64,000 nt of DNA, from positions 1 to 64,000 of the forward strand of contig NZ_JFHC01000013.1 in NCBI RefSeq assembly GCF_000698595.1, given 5' to 3'. How positions within the stretch are numbered: position 1 is the stretch's first letter; each line of letters begins with the position of its first letter. The position numbers were made by a program, and so were the translations under genes. Origin of the DNA: Caballeronia glathei. Its GTDB lineage: Bacteria > Pseudomonadota > Gammaproteobacteria > Burkholderiales > Burkholderiaceae. The notes below the pieces were generated by a model that saw only the letters and a program-made list of their open reading frames with translations, did no database searches and was not told the DNA's origin. Positions 43,624 to 53,449 of the stretch are shown piece by piece.

Positions 43624-44547
43624 ATGGATATCCGACAGCTTCGATACTTCGTCGAGGTGGTTCGCCACAATGGATTCGGCCGGGCAACCGAAACGCTGCA
43701 TGTGACGCAGCCGGCAATCAGCCGCGGGATCAAGGAGCTGGAGGATGAACTGGGTCACAGGCTGCTGATTCGGGAGCCCAGAAGCGTTCGCCTCACGGAC
43801 GAAGGCGTGATTCTTCTCCGTCACGCCAGGCTGATCCTCCAGCAGGTGAACAACCTTCGCGGCGAACTGCGCGACGCGAGCAATGCCATGACGGGTACGC
43901 TGCGTGTGGGCCTGCCACCCGTCGTCGGTTCCACGTTCTTCGCCGAGGTGATCACGGCGTTTCGTGCACGGTGCCCGCATGTCGATCTGCAGATCGTCGA
44001 ACTGGGCACGAACCAGATGGAAGGTGCGCTACGAGAAGGGCTTGTCGAGGTCGCCGCGGCAATGCTTCCGCTCGACGAAAAGGAGTTCGAGATTCAGCGC
44101 TTCGCGGCGGACAGACTGATGCTGGTCGTCGATCGCAAGCATGGTCTTTCCCGAAAGCGCGAAGTACGTGTGGCGGACCTCGCAGCGGAATCATTCGTCA
44201 CGTTCACGGACGATTTCAGAATCAACGATCTGATTCGTAGCGCTTGCGGCGTCCATGGATTCGTACCCAGGACTGCGGGCCGCAGCAGTCACCTGGACCT
44301 CGTGATTGCAATGGTCCGCTCGGGGATGGGTGTGACGATCTTTCCCCAAACGCTTTGGGACAAGATTGCGTCGCCAGAACTGGTCGCGATCCCGCTCGTC
44401 AATCCCAGGCTTTCCTACGAGCTTGCACTCGTCCGGCGTTCCGGCAGCTATGTGAGTCGAAGCTGCCAGGCCTGGATCATGATCGCGTCAACGGCATTAG
44501 GCTTCGATGTCGGTCCGGGCTTCATGAAGGAACCCGAGTCGGCCTGA
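43624..44547 (+). CDS. LysR-type regulator, divergent from the decarboxylase gene
   Basis: 307 residues from the ATG at 43624 (MDIRQLRYFVEVVRHNGFGRATETLHVTQPAISRGI). The upstream in-frame ATG at 43552 lies in the short divergent promoter region and is unlikely. The effector domain has GTLRVGLPPVVGSTFFAEVI, typical of CysB/CidR-like LysR members. The 120-base divergent gap makes the decarboxylase gene its probable target. The inducer is not visible. Confidence 0.87.
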   Translation: MDIRQLRYFVEVVRHNGFGRATETLHVTQPAISRGIKELEDELGHRLLIREPRSVRLTDEGVILLRHARLILQQVNNLRGELRDASNAMTGTLRVGLPPVVGSTFFAEVITAFRARCPHVDLQIVELGTNQMEGALREGLVEVAAAMLPLDEKEFEIQRFAADRLMLVVDRKHGLSRKREVRVADLAAESFVTFTDDFRINDLIRSACGVHGFVPRTAGRSSHLDLVIAMVRSGMGVTIFPQTLWDKIASPELVAIPLVNPRLSYELALVRRSGSYVSRSCQAWIMIASTALGFDVGPGFMKEPESA

Positions 44548-44879
44548 GATCGTGCGAGATCGTCACAGACATCGCGCCGCTCGGCTGCCTCTAGGGAACC
44601 CGTTAAAGACAGCTGTATCTTGTGAACGGCCGTTTGGAAGACGATGCGATGAGCGGCTGTGACGGGTGATGTACCGAAGTTCGGTGTCGGTCCTTGTGTG
44701 AATCGATCCATTTGAGGCTGCGGCACGAGTTGCGCCATTGCCGCCACACGAGCCGGAACCATGCGAATAGCGCAGAATAGGATCGTACGCACCTTTAAAG
44801 GTGCCTGAGAGGAGGCGGCGCCTGACATCGGTCGTCCGTGTTCAGGCGTTAGCAAAACAATCACGCGGCAGAGATACAA
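44548..44879. other. Gap of 332 bases, nothing recognised
   Basis: A minus-strand frame spans it but has no start signal or known motif. AAAGGAAAG just after 44880 belongs to the next gene itself. Confidence 0.35.
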
Positions 44880-45524
44880 ATGAAGAAAGGAAAGACAAAA
44901 CTTACCCGCCAGGATGCTGAGCGCCTCTTCGAGGGTCTGCCCGCCGGGAAAGCCAGAGCATCGAGCCGGCCCGAGAACCCATTTGACGCAGGTGTGTTCG
45001 AGGAGGTCAAGCGCGTCGAGGACGAAGCCAGACTCTGGAAAGACAACCTGATTACGCTTCCGATGGCAATCGAGTTGCCTGCCGGGTACGAGTCGGTGTC
45101 TCGCATGCGCGAGGCGATGGTGCGCGCATGGCGCGTGAGATGGGTGAGGGAGGGTACGAACGAGGTGGTCGCCGAGTTTCCGGACGGATGGGCAGCCGTT
45201 CGCCCGGAGAGCGGTCCCATAGAGTTGCGAGACCCGTCCGGTGTGGTCCGCGCCCTATATGGGTGGGCAAAGAATGCTGAACTGAGGGTTTTGTCACGCT
45301 ATCAGGTTGAATCACAGGCGAACAGTTCAAGCGGACTGGGCAGCCTGCTTGTCCGGGATCGCGCGAACGGCCAAATCCTTGAGCGGTCGTCGATCTGGTC
45401 TGCTCAAACCGGTACCAACCACCCGGAATGGACCAGACTGTCCGTGTGGCTCGACCTGCGCTATCCGCAACATCGCGATCCGCTGCGGTACTGGGACGCT
45501 TGCGAAGCAAATAACCAAACCTGA
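44880..45524 (+). CDS. Hypothetical protein, 214 residues
   Basis: Not recognised. N-terminus basic and helical (MKKGKTKLTRQDAERLFEGLPAG), then an acidic helix and a beta-rich second half: AWRVRWVREGTNEVVAEFPDGWAAVRPE, PIELRDPSGVVRALYGWAK, and LLVRDRANGQILERSSIWS. No signal peptide, membrane segment or catalytic motif. Codon use is gene-like and the length argues for a real gene. Downstream is the stop of the beta-propeller gene on the opposite strand. Confidence 0.6.
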   Translation: MKKGKTKLTRQDAERLFEGLPAGKARASSRPENPFDAGVFEEVKRVEDEARLWKDNLITLPMAIELPAGYESVSRMREAMVRAWRVRWVREGTNEVVAEFPDGWAAVRPESGPIELRDPSGVVRALYGWAKNAELRVLSRYQVESQANSSSGLGSLLVRDRANGQILERSSIWSAQTGTNHPEWTRLSVWLDLRYPQHRDPLRYWDACEANNQT

Positions 45525-45640
45525 ACGACGGTCGGGGCCTGTGCTCGCAGCAGCGCGAGGCGATTGCACGAACGCAGCCGCGCGCCGATCGCGCACGAGC
45601 GCACCATGTTGTGCGCTCGCGCCTGCATCACCCGCCATCG

Positions 45641-47221
45641 CTACAGCCCGTAGGCATGGATCTTATGGTCGAAACCTGCAACGAACAATTGCCCGTTCAC
45701 GACCGTCGGAGAAGCGAAAATTCCACCGGTGACGCGATCGGCGTCCGGGAGCTGATTGGTGCTCCAGAGCAACTGACCACTGCGCGCATCCACCGCGACC
45801 ACTTCGCTCGCGACACCCGAGACATAGTAGACCACGTCGTTTGCCGCCACGGGCGGAATCGAAGGAGAGATCGAACTGCCGCTGACGAGCAGATTCCACG
45901 CAATCGCAACCGAACAATCCGAGCGGACCGACAGCGCAACCAGACCGTTGGTGACGAGCCCCGTACTGACATAGATCTGATTCAGATTCGGATCGAATGC
46001 GGGTATGCCGTTGAAGCCTCCTCGTCCGAGCGAAAAAGAGTTGGTAGGCCCGCTCTCCAGCGTGTTGCGATTGTAGATGTACAGCATGCCGCCCTTCTGG
46101 ATCGCGGCGAGCATCGGCGGGCAACTGTTGGTCTGGAAGAGGAGCGGTGTCGCGCCGAAGTCCACGTCGTTGCCACTCGGAGGCGCGGGCGAGTTCGCAG
46201 CCTGGACCTCCAGGCTGCGCGTCAGCTTGACGACGTGCTCGCCATACGGAAGGTTTTCCGGTTCCGAGAATGAGTTGCCCGTCGCGGTGTAGACCGACGC
46301 TCCGCGCGGCGTGATGGAGACACCGCCGGGACCCCATATGCCGCCGCCGTCCGGGCCTGTGGCACCCGTCGGATACCATCGCTGCAGGATCTCTCCACTC
46401 GTGGTCGACACGCGTATGACCTGTCCGTGATACGGCCTGAGGTCGCAACGGCTCGCGGTGGTGAGGTAGATATCGGTGCCGTCGAGCGTCGGGCCGCCAT
46501 ACACGAATGTTCTCGGTGGCGTGTTTTCCGGATCCATCAGTTGCACCGGCTGCATCAAATCGGCACCGGTCGACAGATCGAGCGCATGCAGGAATCCGTC
46601 GGCTGTGACCATGTATAAGCGATTGGTCGCGCGATCGAGAGCCGGCGTGCCGATCGTGCCGAGCAGGCCATTGGACGCGTCGAAGTCGGAACAGTCGGTC
46701 TGCACGGTGGGCGCCTGCACGCTCCAGATGATCGCACCCGTCGCGGCGTCCAGGGCGACGGTCCTGCCGAGCCACGTCGCGGCGTACACGACATCGGTCG
46801 GCACGTCATTGATCAGTATGCCTGTAGCCAGCGTCGGCTGCGTGCTGATCGGGCCTCCGATGTCGGTCGACCAGTGCGCCCGCATCTGTGAAACGTTGCC
46901 CACGCCTAGTACCGTTTCGAGCGGGTTGTAACCGATGCGCTGGTTGTTCATCCCGAAGGTCGGCCAGTCCGTGGCGACGGTCAGCGCGCTGGCGCCCGGT
47001 ATCGTCGCCGCGGTCCGCGCGCTCTGTTTTCGTGAGGCCCTGAAAGGCGGGTCTGTTCGTGGTCCGACGCCGTCATGGGTCGCGTCGGCATCATGCGATC
47101 GCGATTGAGTGTGCGCGGTCGGTGCAGTGGATTGTGCGTCGGCGCATACGGGCGCCGACATCGCCAGGACGGCAGCTAGGAGGAGCGCGGCCGCGTGCTG
47201 CGCGGAAGGGGTCTTGTGCAT
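45641..47221 (-). CDS. Exported PQQ-type beta-propeller repeat protein
   Basis: 526 residues from ATG 47221 with a signal peptide (AALLLAAVLAMSAPVCADA). After a disordered linker come repeated beta-propeller blades: VYAATWLGRTVALDAATGAIIWSV, LYMVTADGFLHALDLSTGA, YLTTASRCDLRPYHGQVIRV, and VYYVSGVASEVVAVDARSGQLLWST. These are PQQ-dehydrogenase-like repeats, but the disulfide ring and the Ca/PQQ residues of true quinoprotein dehydrogenases were not identified. It is periplasmic or secreted; ligand unknown. A longer frame upstream starts at 47311 without a signal. Confidence 0.82.
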   Translation of the reverse strand: MHKTPSAQHAAALLLAAVLAMSAPVCADAQSTAPTAHTQSRSHDADATHDGVGPRTDPPFRASRKQSARTAATIPGASALTVATDWPTFGMNNQRIGYNPLETVLGVGNVSQMRAHWSTDIGGPISTQPTLATGILINDVPTDVVYAATWLGRTVALDAATGAIIWSVQAPTVQTDCSDFDASNGLLGTIGTPALDRATNRLYMVTADGFLHALDLSTGADLMQPVQLMDPENTPPRTFVYGGPTLDGTDIYLTTASRCDLRPYHGQVIRVSTTSGEILQRWYPTGATGPDGGGIWGPGGVSITPRGASVYTATGNSFSEPENLPYGEHVVKLTRSLEVQAANSPAPPSGNDVDFGATPLLFQTNSCPPMLAAIQKGGMLYIYNRNTLESGPTNSFSLGRGGFNGIPAFDPNLNQIYVSTGLVTNGLVALSVRSDCSVAIAWNLLVSGSSISPSIPPVAANDVVYYVSGVASEVVAVDARSGQLLWSTNQLPDADRVTGGIFASPTVVNGQLFVAGFDHKIHAYGL

Positions 47222-47675
47222 GGCATGTCTCCGACATAGATGGATGTATGCGAATGGTCTGCGCAATACAGCTACGAAGGAATCTCGGAAAAGCCGTGTG
47301 ACCTGACACAAAGGTGCTGCATCATGAGGTCGTCGTGTCCGCGATCTTGTATTTATTGTCTGCGTTTATATGGCGATATCGGAGCAGGACGGCGACCTAG
47401 TCACGCACACTACAACTTCATCAGGGTGCACACAACGTTTTTTTTGGCGTGACGTCTCTCGTGGTGCACTAGATCAACGGCTTTGCCGCAGTGACATCGG
47501 ACCTCTGTGATAACGGCTTCACGCGAATGCGACATTCAATCGATCCAAAGTCGATATCGGCTTCAACGTCAAAAGAGGGACCATCGGCGATTGCGGCAAC
47601 CAGCATTTCGAAGTCGGGCACTCACCCTGCAGCATTGGCTTGCGGGAAGCGAAATCCGGCACTCTGTTTTCAGGG
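47222..47675. other. Gap of about 450 bases, nothing recognised
   Basis: Divergent promoter region of the beta-propeller gene and of small ORFs. AT-richer than average around 47410-47470. No repeat or RNA gene was noticed. Confidence 0.35.
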
Positions 47676-47882
47676 ATGAGACACGCGGCGCTAATACTGA
47701 GCGTTCAGCGGTACCTGGATGCGATCGAAACAGCGGACCTAACCAAGCCTTCAGGACTCGAAGCGAAGACGGCACGGCTGCATGTGCGCCAGCAGGTGCT
47801 TGATCTCAACCACGTTAAAGAACAGTTAGAGAAGCAACCCGACGCACAACTGTTGCTGACCGATCCGGACTCCGTTCGATGA
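47676..47882 (+). CDS. Small hypothetical protein, 68 residues
   Basis: Starts MRHAALILSVQRYLDAIETA; a start at 47640 would add 12 residues. The product is highly helical with Glu/Lys/Arg repeats (LEAKTARLHVRQQVLDLNHV and KEQLEKQPDAQLLLTD) and no signal peptide. It reads like a real coiled or helical bundle protein. Family not recognised. The site is flanked by a gene-poor stretch and a chimeric small ORF. Confidence 0.45.
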   Translation: MRHAALILSVQRYLDAIETADLTKPSGLEAKTARLHVRQQVLDLNHVKEQLEKQPDAQLLLTDPDSVR

Positions 47883-47920
47883 CCAGCGACTAGACGATCG
47901 ATTTTCGCCGATGAAACTCG

Positions 47921-48196
47921 ATGGGGCGAGCGGCCGGCTATATGTCGACTTCTGCCCTACGCGAACTGGTCAATGGCGGAGCACTGCGCCGGGTCAGCGT
48001 CCGACCGGGACCGGCCGGGTCGATTGTGGCGATCCTGATCGACAGGTTCGCTTTCGATTTCAGGGAGTCAGTGCCCGAATTGACAGCGGGTGCGCCGATC
48101 GAATTCCGCGGTATCGCGGCGGGCGAGATCGCCGCGATCCATACGTGCTTCGATCGGGCCCATTTGGCCGACGCCGAGCGCGCCCTCCAGACCTGA
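47921..48196 (+). pseudogene. Chimeric small ORF with an MCE (MlaD/PqiB) domain fragment
   Basis: 91 codons. The first part (STSALRELVNGGALRRVSVR, PGPAGSIVAI) resembles the start of a small KorB/parB-neighbour-type protein of mobile replicons. From FAFDFRESV the frame changes character: SVPELTAGAPIEFRGIAAGE is the core motif of MCE-domain proteins (MlaD/PqiB), in which GAPVxFRGIxVGEV is typical. The rest of either protein is missing. It is best read as a fused relic; a short functional protein cannot be excluded. Confidence 0.45.
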
Positions 48197-48294
48197 GTGA
48201 CGAAGGCGGGGGCTTTTCTGCCAGACATCCGCGACGTTTGCCACAACCTCCGTCCATGGCATCATTACATGCACCTTCCTGCCGCGGGGAACTC

Positions 48295-49062
48295 ATGAAT
48301 ATCATCATCGACAGACCGCCCGTCGTTCTTCTCCTTTCGTTTGTTTTGCTCTGGCTGTCCGCCTATCTTGGCTCAAGGTTCTCCAAACGGCGTGGCAATC
48401 AGAGCGCCGAGGCACGGGAGGATTATGCTGTCATTCGGGCCGCCACGCTAACGCTGCTTGGTCTGATCATCGGTTTCAGCTTTTCGATGGCTGTCAGCCG
48501 CTATGACCAGCGCAAGGCTTACGAGGAAGAGGAGGCCAACGCGATCGGCACGGAGTTTTCGCGCGCAGACTTGCTGCCCGCGGCCGATGGAGCCAAAGTC
48601 CGCGCGCTGCTGATTCGCTACGCCGATCAACGCACGTTGTTCTACACGGTGCGTGAGGTCGACCGGCTGCAAAAGATCAGTTCGGATACGGCCCAGCTTC
48701 AAACGGATCTGTGGTCCACCGTGCGCGCGACGGCCTTGGCACAACCGACACCAATTTCCGCGCTCGTCGTATCCGGCATGAACGATGTCTTCAACGCGGA
48801 GGGCTACACGGAAGCGGCGTGGCGTAATCGCATCCCGCCGGGCGCCTGGGCGCTGATGATCGTGATTGCGGTACTTTGCAATGGACTCGTCGGTTACGGC
48901 AAGCGCACGCAGGACGGCAAGGGCGCAATACTTTTTATCTGGCCACTGGTGGTGGCGATCTCTTTCGCGTTGATCGCCGACGTCGACAGCCCGCGCGGCG
49001 GTGTAATCAGGGTCGCGCCGCAAAATCTTCTTGTTCTCGAACGTTCGCTCAGCTCGCAGTGA
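48295..49062 (+). CDS. DUF4239 (bestrophin-like) membrane protein
   Basis: 255 residues. Two N-terminal membrane segments (VVLLLSFVLLWLSAYLGS, about 9-26, and AATLTLLGLIIGFSFSMAVS, about 52-71), a central charged loop of about 110 residues, then two C-terminal segments (WALMIVIAVLCNGLVGYG and FIWPLVVAISFALIADVDSPRGG). The DSPRGG end and the SRYDQRKAYEEEEANAIGT region are the DUF4239 hallmarks. It is an inner-membrane protein of unknown, possibly channel-like, function. The ATG at 48295 follows GGGGAACTC. Confidence 0.82.
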   Translation: MNIIIDRPPVVLLLSFVLLWLSAYLGSRFSKRRGNQSAEAREDYAVIRAATLTLLGLIIGFSFSMAVSRYDQRKAYEEEEANAIGTEFSRADLLPAADGAKVRALLIRYADQRTLFYTVREVDRLQKISSDTAQLQTDLWSTVRATALAQPTPISALVVSGMNDVFNAEGYTEAAWRNRIPPGAWALMIVIAVLCNGLVGYGKRTQDGKGAILFIWPLVVAISFALIADVDSPRGGVIRVAPQNLLVLERSLSSQ

Positions 49063-49496
49063 ATGCAGCAGCAAGATTGACGATGATCGGTTCAATTCGC
49101 AGGAGCCACGGCAATCTCAAGCTGCCCGGTTTTCGAAGCGTATGACTGACGGCTCCCAATCGATTTTTCGGCATTTGCTGGCAAGGCGAAAATGGTCGTC
49201 GCCATGTCCGGAACCGAAGGCGGCTGCTCCTGCGAACGCGTCATCTCTTCTTGACGAGAATAGCGGTCTCCCAGAAATGTTGCGTAAGCATTGGCGATCC
49301 GCAGTAAGCTATCTTGTACGACGTTTCGATCGGGCTTCAAGGCCCGGTCACTTGAAAATCAGACGGGCCAGCCACCGAAGCCTGAACCTGCGGGCGACTG
49401 ATACAAAGGAGCGATCGAATCGTCTGCCTGTTCCCGTGGTGTGCCTGTTTGCATTTTCCACCCTTGTACCACCCACCCAATCGTAAGGAGCTCGAC
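49063..49496. other. Gap of about 430 bases with one weak minus-strand frame
   Basis: A minus-strand frame from TTG 49340 to 49092 (MKPDRNVVQDSLLRIANAYA, 82 codons) has gene-like composition but no ribosome site or family. Otherwise empty. The promoter of the VOC gene should lie near its end. Confidence 0.3.
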
Positions 49497-50159
49497 ATGA
49501 ACACTGAGCAGGCGCGCAGCGAGGCAGCGTCGACCACCGGAAAACCGGGAACGGTCGACATGAAACTCGAGGTGGTCGTCGTTCCCGTGTCGGACGTCGA
49601 TCGCGCGAAGCAGTTCTACGCGGGGCTAGGTTGGAGGCTTGACGTCGATATCGCGACGGACGATCAGTTTCGGGTTGTACACTTCACGCCGCCGGGCTCG
49701 CACTGTTCGGTGTTGTTCGGCAAGGGTGTCACGACAGAGGCGCCTGGCTCATCGCAGGGACTCCATCTGATTGTGTCAGACGTGGAAGCCGCGCGCGCAG
49801 AGCTGGTGAGTCGTGGCGTCGACGTCAGCGAGATCTTCCACGACGTCGGCGGCGTCTTCCATCATGCCGGTGAAGAAGGACGCGTGAGCGGCTTGCATCC
49901 GGCGCGAAAAAGCTATGGTTCTTTCGCGTCGTTCAGCGATCCCGACGGAAACGGCTGGGTATTCCAGGAGGTGACCGAACGGTTCCCCGGAAGAGTCGAC
50001 ACGAACGGCACGACATTCACTTCGTCGGTGGAGCTCGCAAGTGCGCTTCGCCGTGCTGCGGCCGCGCACGGCGAGCACGAGAAACTAACGGGCAAGCACG
50101 ATGAAAACTGGCCCGACTGGTATGCCGAGTTCATCGTGCGTGAGCAGGCCGGCGGGTAA
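49497..50159 (+). CDS. VOC-family (glyoxalase/bleomycin-resistance fold) protein
   Basis: 220 residues from ATG 49497 (AAGGAGCTCGAC upstream). One VOC domain, about 20-165: KLEVVVVPVSDVDRAKQFYAGLGWRL, FTPPGSHCSVLFG, GLHLIVSDVEAARAEL and FASFSDPDGNGWVFQEV (metal-binding Glu near the end). The C-terminal 45 residues (ASALRRAAAAHGEHEKL and WPDWYAEFIVREQAGG) are typical of an actinobacterial and proteobacterial subgroup often linked to oxidative-stress enzymes. Substrate unknown. Single gene. Confidence 0.85.
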   Translation: MNTEQARSEAASTTGKPGTVDMKLEVVVVPVSDVDRAKQFYAGLGWRLDVDIATDDQFRVVHFTPPGSHCSVLFGKGVTTEAPGSSQGLHLIVSDVEAARAELVSRGVDVSEIFHDVGGVFHHAGEEGRVSGLHPARKSYGSFASFSDPDGNGWVFQEVTERFPGRVDTNGTTFTSSVELASALRRAAAAHGEHEKLTGKHDENWPDWYAEFIVREQAGG

Positions 50160-50389
50160 ATTGCCGGCATGAGCATTTGCGGCAGGTAGATGGGGCAGGC
50201 CGCCGGGGAGAGGGCGGCGGCCAGGATTCAGCTAGCGACGCCTGGCATGACGGCAAGCCGATTAATTGGCTTGCCGTCCATGAAGTTTCGCGTTCGGCCA
50301 GAATCGGATGTCAAGGCCCGAACGCCAGAATCTGGCCGCCCCGCGAAACCGGTTCGGCCTGAATGGTTTGTCAGGCTGCAATTCGTGCC

Positions 50390-51016
50390 TTAATCGACTT
50401 CTTCGAACGCTCCTGTGCGAACGTCACCGTTGCGCATGTAGCGGGTAATCAGCACGCCGCCAGGCGTGCTGGTCGAGTGCGCCAGAGTGAAGGCGGATGC
50501 AAGTGCGTTGTCGCCGAACAGGCGCTTGCCGCGTCCAAGTATGACGGGGTAAATCAGAAGCCGAAGCTCGTCCACCAAGCCGGCTACGAGCAGTTGGCGC
50601 ACCATGTCGCCGCTACCAAACGTCAATAGGTTAGCGCCGTGCTGACGTTTAAGCGTGCGTATCGCGTCGGCAAGGTCGCCCTCCAGCGCATGACTGTTCT
50701 GCCAGTCAAGGCTACCGGATCGATGCGTGGCCACGTGCTTGGTTACGCTGTTAAACAACTCAGCGATGGCGCGGCTGCCTGAATCGGCCGGTACGCGCGG
50801 CCAATACGCAGCGAATATGTCGTAGGTGCAACGCCCCAGCAGCAACTCGAACGGCTGCGACAGCAGGTCCTGCAAGTCTTGGTTCGTGTGTTCGTCGGCA
50901 TAGGGAACTATCCAGCCACCAAGGCGGAATTCGCCGCCCGGATCTTCGCCAGGTCCGCCAGGGGATTGAATCACGCCATCCAGGCTGATGAAAGCGGAAA
51001 CGATGAGCTTGCGCAT
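50390..51016 (-). CDS. Dihydrofolate reductase family (RibD C-terminal domain) protein
   Basis: 208 residues. Opening MRKLIVSAFISLDGVIQSPGG, then ELLLGRCTYDIFAAYWP, LLTFGSGDMVRQLLVAGLVDELRLLIYPVILGRGKRLF and VLITRYMR. This is the YyaP/YwjB subgroup of NADPH-dependent reductases with the RibD-C/DHFR fold. A true DHFR or RibG function is unlikely because of the stand-alone domain. The start at 51016 is the family start; the frame is open 23 codons further upstream. Confidence 0.88.
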   Translation of the reverse strand: MRKLIVSAFISLDGVIQSPGGPGEDPGGEFRLGGWIVPYADEHTNQDLQDLLSQPFELLLGRCTYDIFAAYWPRVPADSGSRAIAELFNSVTKHVATHRSGSLDWQNSHALEGDLADAIRTLKRQHGANLLTFGSGDMVRQLLVAGLVDELRLLIYPVILGRGKRLFGDNALASAFTLAHSTSTPGGVLITRYMRNGDVRTGAFEEVD

Positions 51017-51662
51017 AATGTTCTCCAAGTCGACAGACCCAGTCGGTCCGTAGATACGACGAACGATTCGCATGTGGATCGACAACCAGCGCAGGGGGTT
51101 ACACGTGCTGGGCGCGCCACGCCCAACCCTGAATCAAGCCATGCATCGAAGCGGCGTCGGCTTGAATGAATTTTGGCCTTCACCTGAGCGGACGTCTTAT
51201 GCGATGTTCGCTTTGGGTCGAGGCTGCGTGAAAACGTGTTGATCGCCTTTAGCTAGTCAACACGCTTTCCGATGGTGGCCCATGAAGCGGTCCATCGCGA
51301 ACGCGCGCTTCGGCCGAATCGTCAGACGATGGCGCTGGCGAATACTCCCTTTCCGAGACGTGGCGCTCAGCGCGACACCGTGCTGAAGACCTGTTTGGCG
51401 CAGCCCAACTTTCATTCGAAAATTTGTCGGCCAGACGACGACACTTCGCTCGCTGCGCATCGTTCACAATCGCTGAAGCTCAAGCCAGACAAGGCTTCGC
51501 GCGATATGGCATGGACTCTGCTCTATACCGCGTCCCAGCCGTAGCACGACCCGCCCATCCATCGAAATCGGATGCGTCGCACCGGATGCACGCCTGGAAG
51601 CCATGTGTCGCGCCCCGTTCGGCCCGATACGCAATCGACCAGGTCGCCGACCGGAGGACGTC
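51017..51662. other. Gap of about 650 bases, possibly with old IS sequence
   Basis: Short frames only. An inverted repeat CGTGTTGA / TCAACACG lies at about 51235-51264, and the surrounding GGCTGCGTGAAAACG pattern recalls the flanks of IS5-type elements. No transposase frame is present. Evidence is weak. Confidence 0.3.
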
Positions 51663-51809
51663 GTGTTCATCTTGCTCATCTATCTGTACCCGTTATTGCG
51701 AAAGGCGCTCGATCGTGCTGAATACAGCCGTCGCGACGCGTACCTCGCGTCCGCCGTCGACATGGGCGACCTCGAACGCCGCATGTATTCGATGGAGATC
51801 GATCGCTGA
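51663..51809 (+). CDS. DUF3563 small protein
   Basis: 48 residues from GTG at 51663 (GGAGG about 5 bases upstream). Layout: a hydrophobic N-terminal helix (VFILLIYLYPLLRKALD), then EYSRRDAYLASAVDMGDLERRMYSMEID. The RRDAYLA.A.D..DLE.RM pattern is the DUF3563 signature, a family of about 50 residues common in Burkholderia. Function unknown. The size equals the normal family size, so the gene appears intact. Confidence 0.78.
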   Translation: MFILLIYLYPLLRKALDRAEYSRRDAYLASAVDMGDLERRMYSMEIDR

Positions 51810-51953
51810 GGTGACAAGCCAACGCGCCTTCGATCGATCAGTCCGGACGCCTGGGCATGCGCGCCGGCGTTCCGGTCATAGCCAGCTACCCGCGCCGAGC
51901 CGATAGTGGAGACTTCCCCGGTCCGGCATCCGCGCACCAAACTCCTGAGTTCC

Positions 51954-52772
51954 ATGAACGACATGAACAGCACTATCGCATCGCAAACCTTCGCATCGGC
52001 AACGTCGGTGATCGCATTGCATTGCTCTGGCTCGGGGGCGGCTCAATGGCGCAAGCTCGGCGAGGCGCTTGGCTCACGCCACGCGTTCGTCGTGCCCGAG
52101 CACTACGGTTGCGACAGCACGGGCCCGTGGAGCGGCGAGCGCGCATTCACGCTCGCCGACGAGGCCGCAAGGACCATCGGCATCATCGACGCCTCGCGCG
52201 GCAAGGTGCATCTCGTCGGCCACTCGTACGGCGGTGGCGTGGCGTTGCGCGCGGCCGTCGAACGGCCGGAGCGCATTGCGAGCCTGACGCTTTACGAGCC
52301 CTCGGCGTTTCATCTGTTGAAGGTGATGGGCGCGCACGGAGCGCACGCGCTTGCGGAGATCATGGCGATCTCGAAGCGCACCGCCGACGGCGTGAGCCGT
52401 GGCGACTACCGGGGCGCGGCGGCTTCGTTCGTTGATTACTGGGGCGGCCGGGGCGCGTGGGACGCGCTGCGACCCTCGGTGCAGGCCGCGCTCACGCGCT
52501 GGGCGCCGAAGGCGCCGCTCGACTTCAGCGCATTGCTTGACGAACGCACGCCCGCAAGCGCGTACACGAGCCTGCGTGTGCCGGCGCTGATCATGCGCGG
52601 CCAGCACGCACCTGTCCCAACGCGCGCGATCGCCGAGCGGCTGCCGATGCTGCTGCCAGCGGCGCGTCTTGCGATCGTCGAAGGTGCGGGACACATGGGG
52701 CCGGTCACGCACGCCGACGACGTCAACGCGATCATCGTGCGGCATATCGCCGAGGCGGATGCGACGGCTTGA
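51954..52772 (+). CDS. Alpha/beta-fold hydrolase
   Basis: 272 residues. SVIALHCSGSGAAQWRKL is the oxyanion-hole region, and the nucleophile elbow is VHLVGHSYGGGVALRAA (Ser at about residue 89). RVPALIMRGQHAPVPTRAI supplies the late acidic region, and the catalytic His lies in EGAGHMGPVTHAD. Cytosolic, no signal peptide. It is probably an esterase or C-C hydrolase; the substrate is unknown. The ATG at 51954 is used; a GTG at 51906 is in frame with no better signal. Confidence 0.85.
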   Translation: MNDMNSTIASQTFASATSVIALHCSGSGAAQWRKLGEALGSRHAFVVPEHYGCDSTGPWSGERAFTLADEAARTIGIIDASRGKVHLVGHSYGGGVALRAAVERPERIASLTLYEPSAFHLLKVMGAHGAHALAEIMAISKRTADGVSRGDYRGAAASFVDYWGGRGAWDALRPSVQAALTRWAPKAPLDFSALLDERTPASAYTSLRVPALIMRGQHAPVPTRAIAERLPMLLPAARLAIVEGAGHMGPVTHADDVNAIIVRHIAEADATA

Positions 52773-53263
52773 ACATCGCACTGTGATGCCGCCTCGCGGC
52801 TTGCGCCGCGGCCACGGGGCGGGGAAGTCCTTTCATTCGCTTGAGCAGCGCATCGAATTGGCCTCGTCGGGTGACATCGCGCGAACGGACGTTCGAGATT
52901 GAGCTTGCATCTGGACCGTATAGAGCGCATTCTCATAGGGTCCGGTGTGGTCGCCTATGCGTTCTACATTGGTTTGCCGCGGTTTGTCGATCAGTCAGGC
53001 TGACGGCGCAGCGCACCACACCACATCAATTCGTTACCGATCTTCGCGGCTGCAAGCTGCGGGCGCGTCTATACCGAGCGCTTTATCTGTTGGCAGTTCG
53101 CCTCCCGAACGTCCGGGCGTTGATCCGAACTCTTTCGATCCGGCCTCGGGCCACGGCCCTGAGATCGTCATGCTCGACGTCGCAGTCAAGGACGCAAGAG
53201 CGACGCGCCTTCAGGAGCGTTGCATCGGTGTCGCCATATTTTTCCCTCTTGGATTGGAGCAGT
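52773..53263. other. Gap of about 490 bases, nothing recognised
   Basis: Short overlapping frames on both strands lack motifs. The promoter of the small-protein pair at 53264 should be near its end. Confidence 0.35.
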
Positions 53264-53449
53264 ATGTCATCGCAAACTAAAGTGTCCTCATCCGTGCCTG
53301 TCAGGCAAAGCGAGTTCGCTGTTGCTCAGAAGGCGCGTGCTTCTGCACTGGAGCGAGCAGACAGTGAGCGCGCTCAGAAGCGGCTCGACAGCGACGCTCG
53401 CCTTGATGTTAACGCGAGCAAGTGGCGTTATGTTTGTCCGGGCACCTAG
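53264..53449 (+). CDS. Small hypothetical protein, 61 residues
   Basis: ATG at 53264, GGAG 6 bases upstream. The product starts MSSQTKVSSSVPVRQSEFAV and continues AQKARASALERADSERAQKR, mostly helical and charged, ending with KWRYVCPGT. The next gene begins at the base after the stop (TAGATG), so the two are probably co-translated. No family recognised. The frame upstream of this ATG is not convincing. Confidence 0.5.
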   Translation: MSSQTKVSSSVPVRQSEFAVAQKARASALERADSERAQKRLDSDARLDVNASKWRYVCPGT

